DNA of 64,000 nt from JAJYKC01 sp035545735 (GCA_035545735.1 DASZXS010000068.1:62001-126000); one strand, 5' to 3'; positions 1 through 9,154 are shown, numbered from the stretch's first letter. The notes: generated by a model from the sequence alone, not told the origin. Made by a program: numbers and translations.

Positions 1-533
1 TCGTGGTGCTGTTTGGGTTTCGCGGCTTTTCGGGCTCCGTGCGCGAGCGTCTTTCGAGCGCACTCAGCTTTCTGCCGGAGCGCTTTCGCGAACGGACCGA
101 GCGCCTTGCGGCCAGTTTCGGAGAGGGCGCCCGCTCCACCGCCAGCACCCGGTTCCTGATTCTGCTGCTCGGACATAGCGCCTTCATCTGGGTTACGCTG
201 GTGGCGGCTTACTTCTGCCTTTTCCGGTCGATTGAAGCAACCTCTTCGTTTCGCCTGGACCAGGTAATGATCTTCATGGGGCTGGTCGCTTTCGGCAGCG
301 CCTTCCAGATCCCGGGCATTGGCGGAGGTTTCCAGATCGCCGCTATTCTGGTGCTAAGAGAAATCTTTGGACTCCGGCTGGAGACCGCCACAGGTCTCGC
401 TGTGATACTCTGGGTGGCCGCGTTCTTGCCGGTGGTTCCCATCGGCTTGGTGCTGGGCTTCCGGGAAGGGTTTAACTGGCGTAAGATCAAGATGATCCAA
501 GGTGGCCTGAACAGGACGGGTGACCGTTTATGA
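1..533 (+). CDS. Flippase-like membrane protein, C-terminal part (partial)
   Basis: The reading frame is open at the left edge, so only about the last 176 residues are visible. They hold hydrophobic segments near visible residues 51-74, 86-118 and 129-153, and a Gly-rich loop, PGIGGGF (about 104-110). This pattern matches the end of the lysylphosphatidylglycerol synthase TM-region family (integral membrane proteins that move or modify lipids). The stop codon overlaps the nrdR start (ATGA at 530-533), so the two genes are probably translationally coupled. The substrate cannot be inferred from this fragment. Confidence 0.65.
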   Translation, partial: VVLFGFRGFSGSVRERLSSALSFLPERFRERTERLAASFGEGARSTASTRFLILLLGHSAFIWVTLVAAYFCLFRSIEATSSFRLDQVMIFMGLVAFGSAFQIPGIGGGFQIAAILVLREIFGLRLETATGLAVILWVAAFLPVVPIGLVLGFREGFNWRKIKMIQGGLNRTGDRL

Positions 534-991
534 TGTGTCCCTTTTGCGGGCATAAGGAAGATCGCGTCATCGACTCGCGGGAAAGCAAGGAAGGTGAGAC
601 CGTACGGCGCCGCCGGGAATGCCTCAAGTGCGAGCGGCGTTTCACTACCTACGAGCGCACCGACGAAGTCCCGTATATGATTGTAAAGAAAGACGGCCGG
701 CGGGAAAAATTCGAGCGCCAGAAGGTGCTTTCCGGCCTGCTCAAGGCGTGCGAAAAACGCCCCATCAGCATGGGCCGTCTGGCGGAAATTGTGGATGAAA
801 TCGAGGCGCGCCTGGCCGACACTCCCGACCGCGAGCTGCCTGCAACCGAGGTCGGCGAAATCCTAATGGAGCGCCTTCAGGCCATCGATAAAATCGCATA
901 TGTCCGGTTTGCCTCGGTTTACCGTGATTTTCAGGATGTGGAAGCGTTTATGAATGAGCTCCGGGCGCTGGTTTTCCACAAGAGGAGCTGA
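530..991 (+). CDS. nrdR: Transcriptional repressor NrdR
   Basis: 153 aa, the normal NrdR length. The N-terminal zinc ribbon uses C3, C6, C31 and C34 (CPFC and CLKC), followed by the basic RRFTTYE segment. Residues from about 48 to 140 form an ATP-cone domain beginning YMIVKKDGRREKF. NrdR is known to repress ribonucleotide reductase genes in response to ATP/dATP binding. No nrd gene lies in this window, so it acts in trans. It overlaps the upstream membrane-protein stop by 4 nt. Confidence 0.96.
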   Translation: MMCPFCGHKEDRVIDSRESKEGETVRRRRECLKCERRFTTYERTDEVPYMIVKKDGRREKFERQKVLSGLLKACEKRPISMGRLAEIVDEIEARLADTPDRELPATEVGEILMERLQAIDKIAYVRFASVYRDFQDVEAFMNELRALVFHKRS

Positions 992-1004
992 GAGATCTCC
1001 TCGA

Positions 1005-1023
1005 CGGGATACCTGGAATCCCG
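1005..1023 (+). other. Small stem-loop after nrdR
   Basis: CGGGAT (1005-1010) pairs perfectly with ATCCCG (1018-1023) across a 7-nt loop, 13 nt after the nrdR stop. No T-run follows, so it is at best a weak or Rho-assisted terminator, or an mRNA 3' end stabiliser. Confidence 0.3.
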
Positions 1024-1082
1024 GAGAGAAAGGGTGCTTTCGTGTAACCAAACTACAGGGAAAACATCTTTTAAATAGAGAC

Positions 1083-1111
1083 TTAACTTGATTCGCCTTC
1101 GATGCTATAAT
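1083..1111 (+). promoter_or_regulatory. Sigma70-type promoter upstream of rpoD
   Basis: A consensus -10 element TATAAT sits at 1106-1111, with TTAACT (4 of 6 to consensus) at 1083-1088 and a 17-nt spacer. It lies in the nrdR-rpoD gap and would give an rpoD leader of about 130 nt. The rest of the gap (992-1248) shows no convincing gene. Confidence 0.55.
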
Positions 1112-1248
1112 CGAGGCAGCGTTTATCGGTATCACCTCTATGGGGCGGAAGAGGTAGTGTGTCCAGAATACGGTCCAATATGTTTCCTGGCGCCGAAATA
1201 CAAAACTCAGAAAGCTAATTGCCGTCGCCGGGTAGAGTGGAGCTATTA

Positions 1249-2778
1249 GTGGATCAATTTGAAGACCAGTTCATAGGCGACAATCACGGGCCGCTTGGAA
1301 TTCCTTTCGACGAGGATCCGGGGTTTTTTCGTCCCGAGGAAGCGGGCGAGGGAGAGGACTTTCATGCGCAGCCCGTTGAGGAGTCGATCTACACCGACGA
1401 CCCGGTCCGCGTATATCTGCGGGAGATGGGCTCTGTTCCGCTGCTGACTCGCGAGGGAGAGGTCGATCTGGCCCGTCGGATGGAGCGAGGCAAGCTCCGG
1501 ATGCAAAAGGCCATCAGCCGCTCGGCTCTGGTTCAGCTCCTAACGGTGGAGATTTCGGAGAACATCCGCAAAGGCACGGTCGAGCTGGAGAGTTATGTCG
1601 ATGTCGGAGACGTGGAGGAAGGCAGCGCCGCCGATGTCAAAAAGCAAGCCGAACTGAAGCAGCAGTTGAGCGAACTGGCCGTCCTCCAGAAGAAACTGCA
1701 GCAGCTTACCGAAAAGCTGAACGCCGTCGCGCTCAGCAACAAGAAAATCCGGCGTAAATGGCAGGGTAAGGTGAATCGGGCCAAGGTGGAGATCTCTCAA
1801 GCGATCCGCCGTGCGCCGTTTCTTACCGTGCGCTGGAAGCAGTTTGGGAAAGAAATCGAGCGGGCGGTGGAGGAGACCAACCACCTGGACGCCGAGCTTC
1901 GCAAGCTGGAAGAGCGGGGCAGCGCGGCATCCCAGGCTCGCATTCGGGAGCTGCGCCGGGAGATTCGCAAACGGGAAACGGCGCTGGGGGCGCCGCTGGC
2001 AGACCTGAAACACAGCCTCTCGGTGATCCGGCACGGTGAAATCGAGGCCGAAAGGGCCAAGAAAGATCTGGTCGAAGCCAACCTCCGCCTGGTTGTTTCG
2101 GTGGCCAAGAAGTACGTGAACCGCGGGTTGCACCTTCTGGACTTAATTCAGGAGGGGAACATCGGCCTGATGCGCGCGGCGGACAAGTTCGAATATCGTC
2201 GCGGCTACAAGTTCTCTACCTATGCAACGTGGTGGATCCGGCAGGCCATCACCCGCGCTATCGCCGACCAATCCCGTACCATCCGAATCCCTGTCCACAT
2301 GAACGAGAGCATGAACAAGTTCCTCCGGGCTACTCGCGAGCTCGAAAAGGAACTGGGCCGCGCTCCCACCAATGAAGAAATCGGCCGGCGGATGGATATA
2401 CCCGTGGAGAAGGTGCAGAAGCTGAAAACTATCTCCCGCGATCCGGTGTCTCTCGAAACTCCGGTAGGCCGCGACGGTGAGTCCGCCCTCGGCGACCTGA
2501 TTGAGGACCGCTGGGTAGGCTCTCCGGTGGATGCCGTCATCGACTCGAACGTGCGTGACGAGACTGCGAACATCCTGAAAACCCTGTCTCCCAAAGAGGA
2601 GAAGGTGATCCGGCTCCGCTTCGGCATCGGCTGCGAGCGGGAACACACGCTGGAGGAGATCGGACAGGAGTTCGATGTCACCCGGGAGCGGATCCGGCAG
2701 ATCGAAGCCAAGGCGCTGCGCCAGTTGCGGTCGCCCGAACGCGCGCGTCACCTCCGCGCTCTTCTCGCCGCGCGTTAA
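1249..2778 (+). CDS. rpoD: Primary RNA polymerase sigma factor (RpoD/SigA)
   Basis: 509 aa from a GTG at 1249, chosen because GGAG lies 7 nt upstream; in-frame TTG 1219 and GTG 1237 are alternatives without a good ribosome site. Region 1.2 is at about 47-80 (YTDDPVRVYLREMG). Region 2 is at about 271-345, with the core-binding and -10-reading segment DLIQEGNIGLMRA and the YATWWIRQAI motif. Region 3 follows, and region 4 is at about 446-505, with the HTH ending VTRERIRQIEAKALRQL. Between 1.2 and 2 lies a charged, coiled-coil-rich non-conserved region of about 190 residues. No region 1.1 is apparent. It directs housekeeping transcription. Confidence 0.95.
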   Translation: MDQFEDQFIGDNHGPLGIPFDEDPGFFRPEEAGEGEDFHAQPVEESIYTDDPVRVYLREMGSVPLLTREGEVDLARRMERGKLRMQKAISRSALVQLLTVEISENIRKGTVELESYVDVGDVEEGSAADVKKQAELKQQLSELAVLQKKLQQLTEKLNAVALSNKKIRRKWQGKVNRAKVEISQAIRRAPFLTVRWKQFGKEIERAVEETNHLDAELRKLEERGSAASQARIRELRREIRKRETALGAPLADLKHSLSVIRHGEIEAERAKKDLVEANLRLVVSVAKKYVNRGLHLLDLIQEGNIGLMRAADKFEYRRGYKFSTYATWWIRQAITRAIADQSRTIRIPVHMNESMNKFLRATRELEKELGRAPTNEEIGRRMDIPVEKVQKLKTISRDPVSLETPVGRDGESALGDLIEDRWVGSPVDAVIDSNVRDETANILKTLSPKEEKVIRLRFGIGCEREHTLEEIGQEFDVTRERIRQIEAKALRQLRSPERARHLRALLAAR

Positions 2779-2804
2779 GAGCCGGCGCTATGCTTAACAG
2801 GTAA

Positions 2805-4067
2805 GTGCGGTTCGTTCTGATTCCCGCTTTCCTGTCTCTATCCGTCCAGCCGAACTTCTACCAGGACGTTCTTCCCGTTCTTCAACAGCATTGTCAGGCG
2901 TGTCATCGTCCCGGTGAGATTGGTCCCATGCCACTCCTCACCTACCGGCAAACCCGCCCCTGGGCATCCGCGATCCGCGAGCAGGTATTGGAACGCCATA
3001 TGCCTCCATGGTTTGCCGATCCCAGGTCTGCGAATCCCCAGTGGCCCCTGGCCAACGACCCGTCGCTCACCCGGGCGGAAATCGATACGCTATCGAAGTG
3101 GGCGAAATCGGGCGCGCCCGCGGGCTCTCCCTCGAACGCCCCCAAACCGCGCGTCTGGCCGGTGGGATGGAGCATACCGAAGCTCGACGCGGTATTTGAA
3201 ATGCCGCGCGCTTTTGACGTACCGGCTTCGGGCGAAGTGGAATATCAATACGTCGTGATTCCCACCGGGTTCACCGAGGACAAGTGGGTGCAGCAGGTGG
3301 AAGTCCGCCCGGGTGCGCGCTCCGTGGTGCATCACGCGGTGATCTATATTCGCGAGCCGTCTTCCCGCTGGCTTCGCGAGGCCAAACCCGGAATTCCCTA
3401 CAGCATCCCGGAAGATGAGCCCGAACACCGCCGGCTGTGGACAACCAGCGATCTGCTTGTCGTCTATGCTCCCGGGAATCCACCGGTGCGGCTGCCCCAA
3501 GGCATGGCGAAGCTCATTCCCGCCCGCTCGGACCTCGTCCTGCAGATGCACTACCAGCCTAACGGCCACGCGGCGCACGATAAGACGCGCGTCGGCCTGG
3601 TATTTTCCCGTAAACCGGTACAAAAGCGCGTCCTCACGCTTCAGATGGGGAACGACCGTTTTATCATTCCGCCGGGCCACCCGCATTTCCCGGTGGAAGT
3701 GAGCGGAACGCTTCCCAATCGCGCGGAATTACTCAGCCTGTTCCCGCACATGCATCTCCGCGGGAGTTCGTTCGAGTTTGACATGATTCCGCCGGGCGGT
3801 AAGAGGCAGGTGCTGCTGCTGGTAGACCACTACAGCTTTCACTGGCAGCTCTCCTATCAATTTGCCAAACCGGTGCCGCTCGCCGCCGGGACCCGGCTGG
3901 ACTGGCTCGCCTACTACGACAATTCCGCCGGCAATCCCGACAATCCCGATCCCACTGAGGCGGTGCGGTACGGCGAGCAGAGCCGGTCCGAAATGATGAT
4001 TGGCTTCTTCGACGTGGCGGTGCCGCGAGATGTGGACAAGCAGCGGTTCTTTGTCCGGCGCCGGTAG
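2805..4067 (+). CDS. Cytochrome c-type domain fused to copper type II monooxygenase-like domain
   Basis: 420 aa, GTG start, with a short hydrophobic N-terminus that may be a signal peptide. Residues 30-34 are CQACH, a c-type heme motif of planctomycete/acidobacterial cytochrome type. Residues about 130-410 resemble the two-lobed peptidylglycine monooxygenase fold. All expected copper ligands can be matched: H176-H177 (VVHHAV), H249 (QMHYQP), H315 and H317 (LFPHMHLRG), and a Met at 397/398 (RSEMMIG). The pairing suggests a periplasmic heme-copper redox enzyme, with the heme feeding electrons in place of ascorbate. The substrate is unknown. It starts 26 nt after rpoD. Confidence 0.75.
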   Translation: MRFVLIPAFLSLSVQPNFYQDVLPVLQQHCQACHRPGEIGPMPLLTYRQTRPWASAIREQVLERHMPPWFADPRSANPQWPLANDPSLTRAEIDTLSKWAKSGAPAGSPSNAPKPRVWPVGWSIPKLDAVFEMPRAFDVPASGEVEYQYVVIPTGFTEDKWVQQVEVRPGARSVVHHAVIYIREPSSRWLREAKPGIPYSIPEDEPEHRRLWTTSDLLVVYAPGNPPVRLPQGMAKLIPARSDLVLQMHYQPNGHAAHDKTRVGLVFSRKPVQKRVLTLQMGNDRFIIPPGHPHFPVEVSGTLPNRAELLSLFPHMHLRGSSFEFDMIPPGGKRQVLLLVDHYSFHWQLSYQFAKPVPLAAGTRLDWLAYYDNSAGNPDNPDPTEAVRYGEQSRSEMMIGFFDVAVPRDVDKQRFFVRRR

Positions 4068-4068
4068 G

Positions 4069-4398
4069 TCAGGGGACCGGGGGAACCGGATCCGCGGTTG
4101 CCTGCAGTACGCTCTCGCGGCACCGGGCAAGCCGGTCCGCGGTCAGCCACAGCCCTTTGCGAATGCCGAATCGCCGCACCGCCTGGAATGAATAGGTGGA
4201 GCAGGTAGGCCGGTAGCGGCACACCACCAAGCCGCCGATATGCGGGCTGATGGCGTATTGGTACCAACCGACACAGCGGAGATAAAGGGCTGAGGTAAGC
4301 TGGCGCTCCGGCGCGCGGAACGAATCGGCCGCGGCCAGCGCACAGAGCGCCAGCATGAGCGCGAGATATGTGGCGGGGTCCGTCAGGCGTTTCCGCAA
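4069..4398 (-). CDS. yidD: Membrane protein insertion efficiency factor YidD
   Basis: 109 aa. The family signature is clear at about 43-85: WYQYAISPH, CRYRPTCSTYS and a following FG...KG. YidD is a small membrane-associated protein thought to help YidC-dependent insertion. It is longer than the usual 70-85 aa because of about 28 extra N-terminal residues, including a hydrophobic stretch (10-24). It is separated from the rnpA/yidC context where yidD is usually found, and its start overlaps the upstream small membrane-protein gene by 16 nt, implying coupled translation. Confidence 0.88.
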   Translation of the reverse strand: MRKRLTDPATYLALMLALCALAAADSFRAPERQLTSALYLRCVGWYQYAISPHIGGLVVCRYRPTCSTYSFQAVRRFGIRKGLWLTADRLARCRESVLQATADPVPPVP

Positions 4399-4715
4399 TG
4401 CGGGCAGACGGCACTTACTCCCAGTCTTTTATTTCCGCACTGCGCACAAACTGTTAAATTTCCCTGGGGCCTCGAGAAGAGGTAAATCACCAGCCCCAGC
4501 ACGCTGGTGCACAGCACTAGGATCATCCAGAGCACCGCGCTATCCATGCCTCTGGATTTAGCATCGCGGGCCACCCAGACCAGCAGGGCGATATTTAAGG
4601 CAATGACTGCGATGGGGATCAGAATGAGAATGCCGCTGCAAGCGAAGCATCCGAGAACGGAAGCCGCACCGCCAGCGTCTCTTTGGAACAGCAGTAGCGC
4701 GGCAGGAAAGTCCAT
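4383..4715 (-). CDS. Small membrane protein with C-terminal zinc ribbon
   Basis: 110 aa, unknown family. Two transmembrane helices (about 25-48 and 60-84) are followed by a treble-clef or zinc-ribbon tail with CAQCG and CPHCG at the C-terminus, spaced 14 residues apart. The layout (phospholipase-D-nuclease N-terminal-like helices plus zinc ribbon) is common in small bacterial membrane proteins of unknown role. Its 3' end overlaps yidD, so the pair is one transcription unit; a role in membrane biogenesis is only inferred from that. Confidence 0.75.
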   Translation of the reverse strand: MDFPAALLLFQRDAGGAASVLGCFACSGILILIPIAVIALNIALLVWVARDAKSRGMDSAVLWMILVLCTSVLGLVIYLFSRPQGNLTVCAQCGNKRLGVSAVCPHCGNA

Positions 4716-4791
4716 GAGGAATAACCTTAGCCCGCTTCCATTCCCTATGTCAAGGTCTTTTCACGCGAGGATGAACTGTCCCATTACCCTC

Positions 4792-4820
4792 TTGACACCG
4801 GCCTTCGGCTGTGAAAACAT
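4792..4820 (+). promoter_or_regulatory. Candidate promoter of the TonB-dependent receptor gene
   Basis: A perfect -35 hexamer TTGACA lies at 4792-4797. The hexamer 17 nt further on (AAACAT, 4815-4820) is a poor -10, so only the -35 is persuasive. The whole 4716-4885 gap between the divergent genes shows no gene. Confidence 0.35.
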
Positions 4821-4885
4821 CTTGTAGCTTTTTGCCACGAAATCATTGCCGCTGTGGCTCAGAACCATTGTGGGGGAGTTCGCAA

Positions 4886-7800
4886 ATGCAAGCATCGGGC
4901 CGGTTTTTTGGGGTTGTCTTTGGCTTTCTCTTCCTTGCCGCAATCGGTGTGGCGCAGACACCGGTGGGCACAATCGCCGGGACGGTTTTCGATGAATCCG
5001 GGGCGGTTGTTCCGGGCGCCACGCTGACCATCACCAATACTTCAACAGGTTTGACTCGTAACCTGACGAGCGGAGCCGACGGAGTATTTTCCGCACCCGC
5101 GCTGCCCGCCGGCGCGTACGAGGTCCACGCCGTGTTGCAGGGGTTCCGCTCGCTGGTCCGCCCGGCGACGGTCGAGACCGGGACCACCACCACTGTCGAT
5201 ATGCATATGCAGGTGGGCAAGACCGGAGAAACGGTCACGGTGGAAGCCGCTACTTCGCAGATTAATTACGAAAGCCATTCCGTCGATGGCGTCATCACCC
5301 GCCAGCAAATTCAGGATCTGCCGCTCAATGGGCGGAGCTTTCTACAGTTGGCGGCGCTCCAACCGGGTGTTAGTGTTTCTCCCGAGAGCACGGCGCAATA
5401 CAACGCGCTCTTTTCGGTTTCCATCCTGGGAGGTAGTTCGAGCAAGACGGCCATCAACGTCGATGGCACCACCGTCCGCAATGAAATCGAAGGGGACATC
5501 CAGCAAAACTTCTCGCAGGAGACGGTTCAGGAGTTTCAGATCTCGAGTGCTAACTTCGATCTCTCCACCGACATTACGAGCGTTGGCTCCATTAATATGG
5601 TTACGCGCCAGGGCGGCAATGACTTCCATGGAGCGGGCTATTTCTATTTCCGCGATCACAACATGGCGGCCTATCCGGCGCTGAATCGCAATCCCTTTGC
5701 GCCCGATCCCTTCTTTGCGCGGCGAAATCCCGGCTTTTGGGTCGGCGGCCCCATCCTGAAGGACAAGCTATTTTTCTTTTTTAACTACGAGTATATGAAC
5801 CAGCAACAATTGGTCACCGTGCAGCCGGACCTCCCTTCGGTGGCCGGACTCGCGGGAAATTTCAGCAGCCCTTACCACGGAAAAACCATCATGGCCCGGT
5901 TCGACTACCGGATGAATTCCCGTAACAATATGTTCGCGAGATATTCTCACGACGGAAATTCGGGATTCGGTCCGAGCGGCAGTAGCCCGACGTTCCCTTC
6001 CAACTGGCTGAAGAATGTGAATTGGGCGGACCAGACTGTTTTCGACTGGACCAGCGTGATCAAACCGACGCTTGTCAATGACTTCCACTTCGCCTACACC
6101 TATTGGCACAACCGCAACCTGTTTCCGACCGATTCAGATTGCCCCAATTGCCTCGGCCTCGGTTTTCCCGACATTGAGACATTCGTGGGATCCAATAACT
6201 TTGAAGTTGGCAATACTTCCAATGCGACCCAGGGACGCGATCTACGGCGCTACACCTTCCAGGACAGCCTTTCCTGGCAAAAAGGAACGCACCGGTTCCG
6301 CTGGGGAACGGAATTGGAGCACGCGCCCGGCACGGGATTCTGGGGATACTGCGATCCGGCCTGTGTGGGCGTATTTTCACCCGAGGCGATTATCGGCCAG
6401 ATTCCCGAACCGTATCTCTCGTTGTTTTTCAGCAATATGCCGAGGACGATTCGGAATAACAACGATTTACTGAATCTACCCTTTGCCGACGGCGTTGTCG
6501 GCATCGGAGACCCGAGCCAGCCTCCGCCGTTTCAATTCGATCACGCGCGGGCGAACGACCGCTACCGGCTTTATTTTCAGGACACTTGGAAGGTGCGCCC
6601 GAATTTCACCGTGAATTATGGATTGGCGTGGCAGTTTGAAAGCACGATCGTAAACACCGATCTTCCCAAACCCGCCTATCTGGCCCCTGTCTATGGAAGC
6701 GATCTCAGCGCCACCCGGAACAACTACAAGAACTTCTCGCCAACGCTGGGCTTTGCGTGGAACGTGGGCCGTGACAGCAAGACTGTGATTCGGGGCGGAG
6801 CGGGCATCTATTGGGATACCGAAAGCCTTTGGCAGCGCCTGGAGGAACGTTCCTATATTGGGCCGCTCGGCAATGGACGAGTGCAATACCCGGCCTCCGG
6901 GTTCACCAATATCTTTCCCGGCATTATCGATCTGGGAACCGGCGAGCCGGTTCCGGTCGGCGCCCCCGTCCCGACGGGAACCATCTCGAATCTCACCCTG
7001 GGTCAATTTCTCGACATTGTAAAACAGGAGGGTCCGCAAGTTACCGCCGGTCTCACCGCGCAGGCAGGGTCGGGAATCACGGCGATTCAACAGGCTAAGT
7101 CAGCATCCGACCTCTATCCATCGCGTTACCCCGTCCAGCGCAGCTACCAAATGAGCATCGGAGTACAGCGCGAGATTTCTTCGGACCTTGTGATTACGGC
7201 GGATTTTGTGCGCCGCGTGTTTGTGAATACCAACCTGGGCGCGCTCGACTACAATCGCTATGACCGCCGGATCGATGGCGTTCGCTCTCCGGTAATCCCA
7301 GTCTGCCAGGGCGATCAAGCGAATGATCCGACGGCGGAGTGCTCCACCGGAGCGATCACTTTCTGGACGCCGGGCGGACGTTCCGTCTACAACGGAATTT
7401 TAATGAGAGCCAGCAAACGGCTGTCCCATCGTTTTCAATTTATCGTGTCCGATGCCGTCACCTTCGCCGCCGGCATCAATGGCATTCAGAACATGGATGA
7501 CTGGTTCTCCAGTTGGGGACCGCAGATGAGCCGCAATACGCTAACGATTTCGGGCATCGCGGAGCTTCCCTGGGGATTCGAGGTGGGGCTCATTTCTTCG
7601 ACCGCCAGCGCCGGTCCGATGATGCCCTCGATTTCCAACGTGGACCTGACCGGAAACGGGATATCGAATACTCCCATTCCCGGCCCCGCCTACAACTGCT
7701 TCAATCGGGGCTGCGACAAAGACACTCTCGCCCGGGCCGTCGCCAATTGGAATTCCACCTACGCCGGGAAGAAAGACGCGCGCGGGGTTACGATTCCGTC

Positions 7801-8065
7801 CCTCACGCTTCCCGCTCACTATTCGCTGGGTACAAGCTTCAATTCACAAGACGTCCGTCTGACGAAGAATTTCAACATCGGCGAGCGCTTCAAGATCTCC
7901 GTGTTCGGCGAGGTGTTCAACGTGCTCAACATCGCCAATCTTCAGGGGTTCAATTTCAACCTAGCGAGCGGCAGCGCGTTCGGGCAGCCTACCAGGCGTG
8001 CGGGGCAGGTTTTCGGCTCCGGCGGTCCCCGTGCACTCCAGGTGGGCGCACGGTTCAGTTTCTAG
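4886..8065 (+). CDS. TonB-dependent receptor, Oar/SusC-like, with carboxypeptidase-regulatory domain
   Basis: 1059 aa from the ATG at 4886, set by GGGGGAG 7 nt upstream and by the signal peptide that then starts the protein (cleavage near GVAQ-TP); an upstream in-frame GTG at 4811 would bury that signal. A carboxypeptidase-regulatory-like domain spans about 27-105, the plug starts near the conserved LPLNGR at 145, and the rest is a long beta-barrel ending in Phe, as outer-membrane barrels do. It imports a bulky substrate across the outer membrane with TonB energy. No SusD, and the only adjacent enzyme is the convergent deacetylase, so the substrate is unknown. Confidence 0.92.
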   Translation: MQASGRFFGVVFGFLFLAAIGVAQTPVGTIAGTVFDESGAVVPGATLTITNTSTGLTRNLTSGADGVFSAPALPAGAYEVHAVLQGFRSLVRPATVETGTTTTVDMHMQVGKTGETVTVEAATSQINYESHSVDGVITRQQIQDLPLNGRSFLQLAALQPGVSVSPESTAQYNALFSVSILGGSSSKTAINVDGTTVRNEIEGDIQQNFSQETVQEFQISSANFDLSTDITSVGSINMVTRQGGNDFHGAGYFYFRDHNMAAYPALNRNPFAPDPFFARRNPGFWVGGPILKDKLFFFFNYEYMNQQQLVTVQPDLPSVAGLAGNFSSPYHGKTIMARFDYRMNSRNNMFARYSHDGNSGFGPSGSSPTFPSNWLKNVNWADQTVFDWTSVIKPTLVNDFHFAYTYWHNRNLFPTDSDCPNCLGLGFPDIETFVGSNNFEVGNTSNATQGRDLRRYTFQDSLSWQKGTHRFRWGTELEHAPGTGFWGYCDPACVGVFSPEAIIGQIPEPYLSLFFSNMPRTIRNNNDLLNLPFADGVVGIGDPSQPPPFQFDHARANDRYRLYFQDTWKVRPNFTVNYGLAWQFESTIVNTDLPKPAYLAPVYGSDLSATRNNYKNFSPTLGFAWNVGRDSKTVIRGGAGIYWDTESLWQRLEERSYIGPLGNGRVQYPASGFTNIFPGIIDLGTGEPVPVGAPVPTGTISNLTLGQFLDIVKQEGPQVTAGLTAQAGSGITAIQQAKSASDLYPSRYPVQRSYQMSIGVQREISSDLVITADFVRRVFVNTNLGALDYNRYDRRIDGVRSPVIPVCQGDQANDPTAECSTGAITFWTPGGRSVYNGILMRASKRLSHRFQFIVSDAVTFAAGINGIQNMDDWFSSWGPQMSRNTLTISGIAELPWGFEVGLISSTASAGPMMPSISNVDLTGNGISNTPIPGPAYNCFNRGCDKDTLARAVANWNSTYAGKKDARGVTIPSLTLPAHYSLGTSFNSQDVRLTKNFNIGERFKISVFGEVFNVLNIANLQGFNFNLASGSAFGQPTRRAGQVFGSGGPRALQVGARFSF

Positions 8066-8071
8066 CACGGC

Positions 8072-8095
8072 GGGAAAGGTCAGTGGGCCTTTCCC
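8072..8095 (+). terminator. Hairpin between convergent receptor and deacetylase genes
   Basis: GGGAAAGG (8072-8079) pairs perfectly with CCTTTCCC (8088-8095) over an 8-nt loop, 6 nt after the receptor stop. It could stop transcription from either side. No T-run follows on either strand, so intrinsic termination is uncertain. The hairpin covers the last codons of the convergent deacetylase gene. Confidence 0.45.
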
Positions 8096-9066
8096 CTCCT
8101 CTCCATCGCTTCCTCCCAGGTGGTTACGATGAAGCCGTTCTGTTTCAAAAACGCCTGGAATTCCGGATCGAGCATGGCCAGCATATCCGCCTTTCGAAGT
8201 TCGCCGGAATCGGAGATGAGCGGAAAAACCCCGGTGGGGCTGGTGCAGTGCATGATCACCATCGTCAATCCCGGCTTTAGCTGCTGCAGCGTTTCCATAT
8301 AACGCCCGGTGCGCCAGTGCTGCAGTTGAGCGTCATTCATTCCGGCCGGAGGCTTCCAGCCGTAGCTCGTGTTGTGGAGGTCGTCGAGCACGGGCAGCCC
8401 TGCGTTCCACAACTCTTCTCCCATCTTCTGGAACGTCACCAGCCGTTCCGGCGTCGCGCGCAAGTCTTCCCGGATGTAAGTGTCGTGTCCGCCGGGGAAC
8501 ATCACCGGAATTCTTTTTTCCATCCCAAGGCGAACATATTTTTCCAGGAATGCCGCGTTAGCAAATAGCGTGCCCATGTGCGAATCGAGATGTGTGGGAT
8601 GGAAGCCCATCTTCTCCGCGCGGTCGAGTTGCGCGCGGATCTCGCGGTCCACTTCTTCGGCGGAGGCGTGCGCTACGACGTCTCCCACGCTACGCCAGAG
8701 GGCGCCTTCCGGGTCAATGAGCCCGGGAGCTGAAATGCCCGTCAAAGGACCCCAGCGGTACTCGCGCCACTCCGAGGTGAGGGTCAGATGCAGTCCGGCG
8801 TCGGTCCCCGGGTGGGCTTTGAGATAGCGCACAATCTGCGGAACCCACGGGCAGGGCATCATCACGCTGAGCGAGCGCGCCGCTCCGTGCTCCAACACCC
8901 GCTCGATTCCGAGGTTGGAATCGGAGGACATTCCGGCGTCGTCCATGTGGAGGATCAGGACGCGGTCGGTGCTCTTCCATCCCAGCCGTTCCGCGAACGT
9001 AGGTCCGGATTGGGCATAGGAGCAGACGCCTAGAAGAAAGCAGGTGAGCAAAGCGCGGCAGGTCAT
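8080..9066 (-). CDS. ChbG/YdjC-family carbohydrate deacetylase, exported
   Basis: 328 aa from ATG 9066, chosen because a signal peptide (MTCRALLTCFLLGVCSYAQS) then begins the protein; the frame is open further upstream. The family metal and catalytic motifs are present: HMDDAGM near residue 40, GLHLTLT near 87 and THLDSHMG near 155. ChbG-type enzymes remove acetyl groups from N-acetylated sugar oligomers. It converges on the TonB-dependent receptor gene; a common substrate is possible but the two are on opposite strands and separated by a hairpin. Confidence 0.82.
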   Translation of the reverse strand: MTCRALLTCFLLGVCSYAQSGPTFAERLGWKSTDRVLILHMDDAGMSSDSNLGIERVLEHGAARSLSVMMPCPWVPQIVRYLKAHPGTDAGLHLTLTSEWREYRWGPLTGISAPGLIDPEGALWRSVGDVVAHASAEEVDREIRAQLDRAEKMGFHPTHLDSHMGTLFANAAFLEKYVRLGMEKRIPVMFPGGHDTYIREDLRATPERLVTFQKMGEELWNAGLPVLDDLHNTSYGWKPPAGMNDAQLQHWRTGRYMETLQQLKPGLTMVIMHCTSPTGVFPLISDSGELRKADMLAMLDPEFQAFLKQNGFIVTTWEEAMERRGKAH

Positions 9067-9154
9067 AACTGAAATGGTAGCCGCCCGAGGAGAAATCGTG
9101 CGGGGGCCTCCGGCCGAGGCGGTTCCCGGGTGCACCAAGCCTTGAATATCACAT

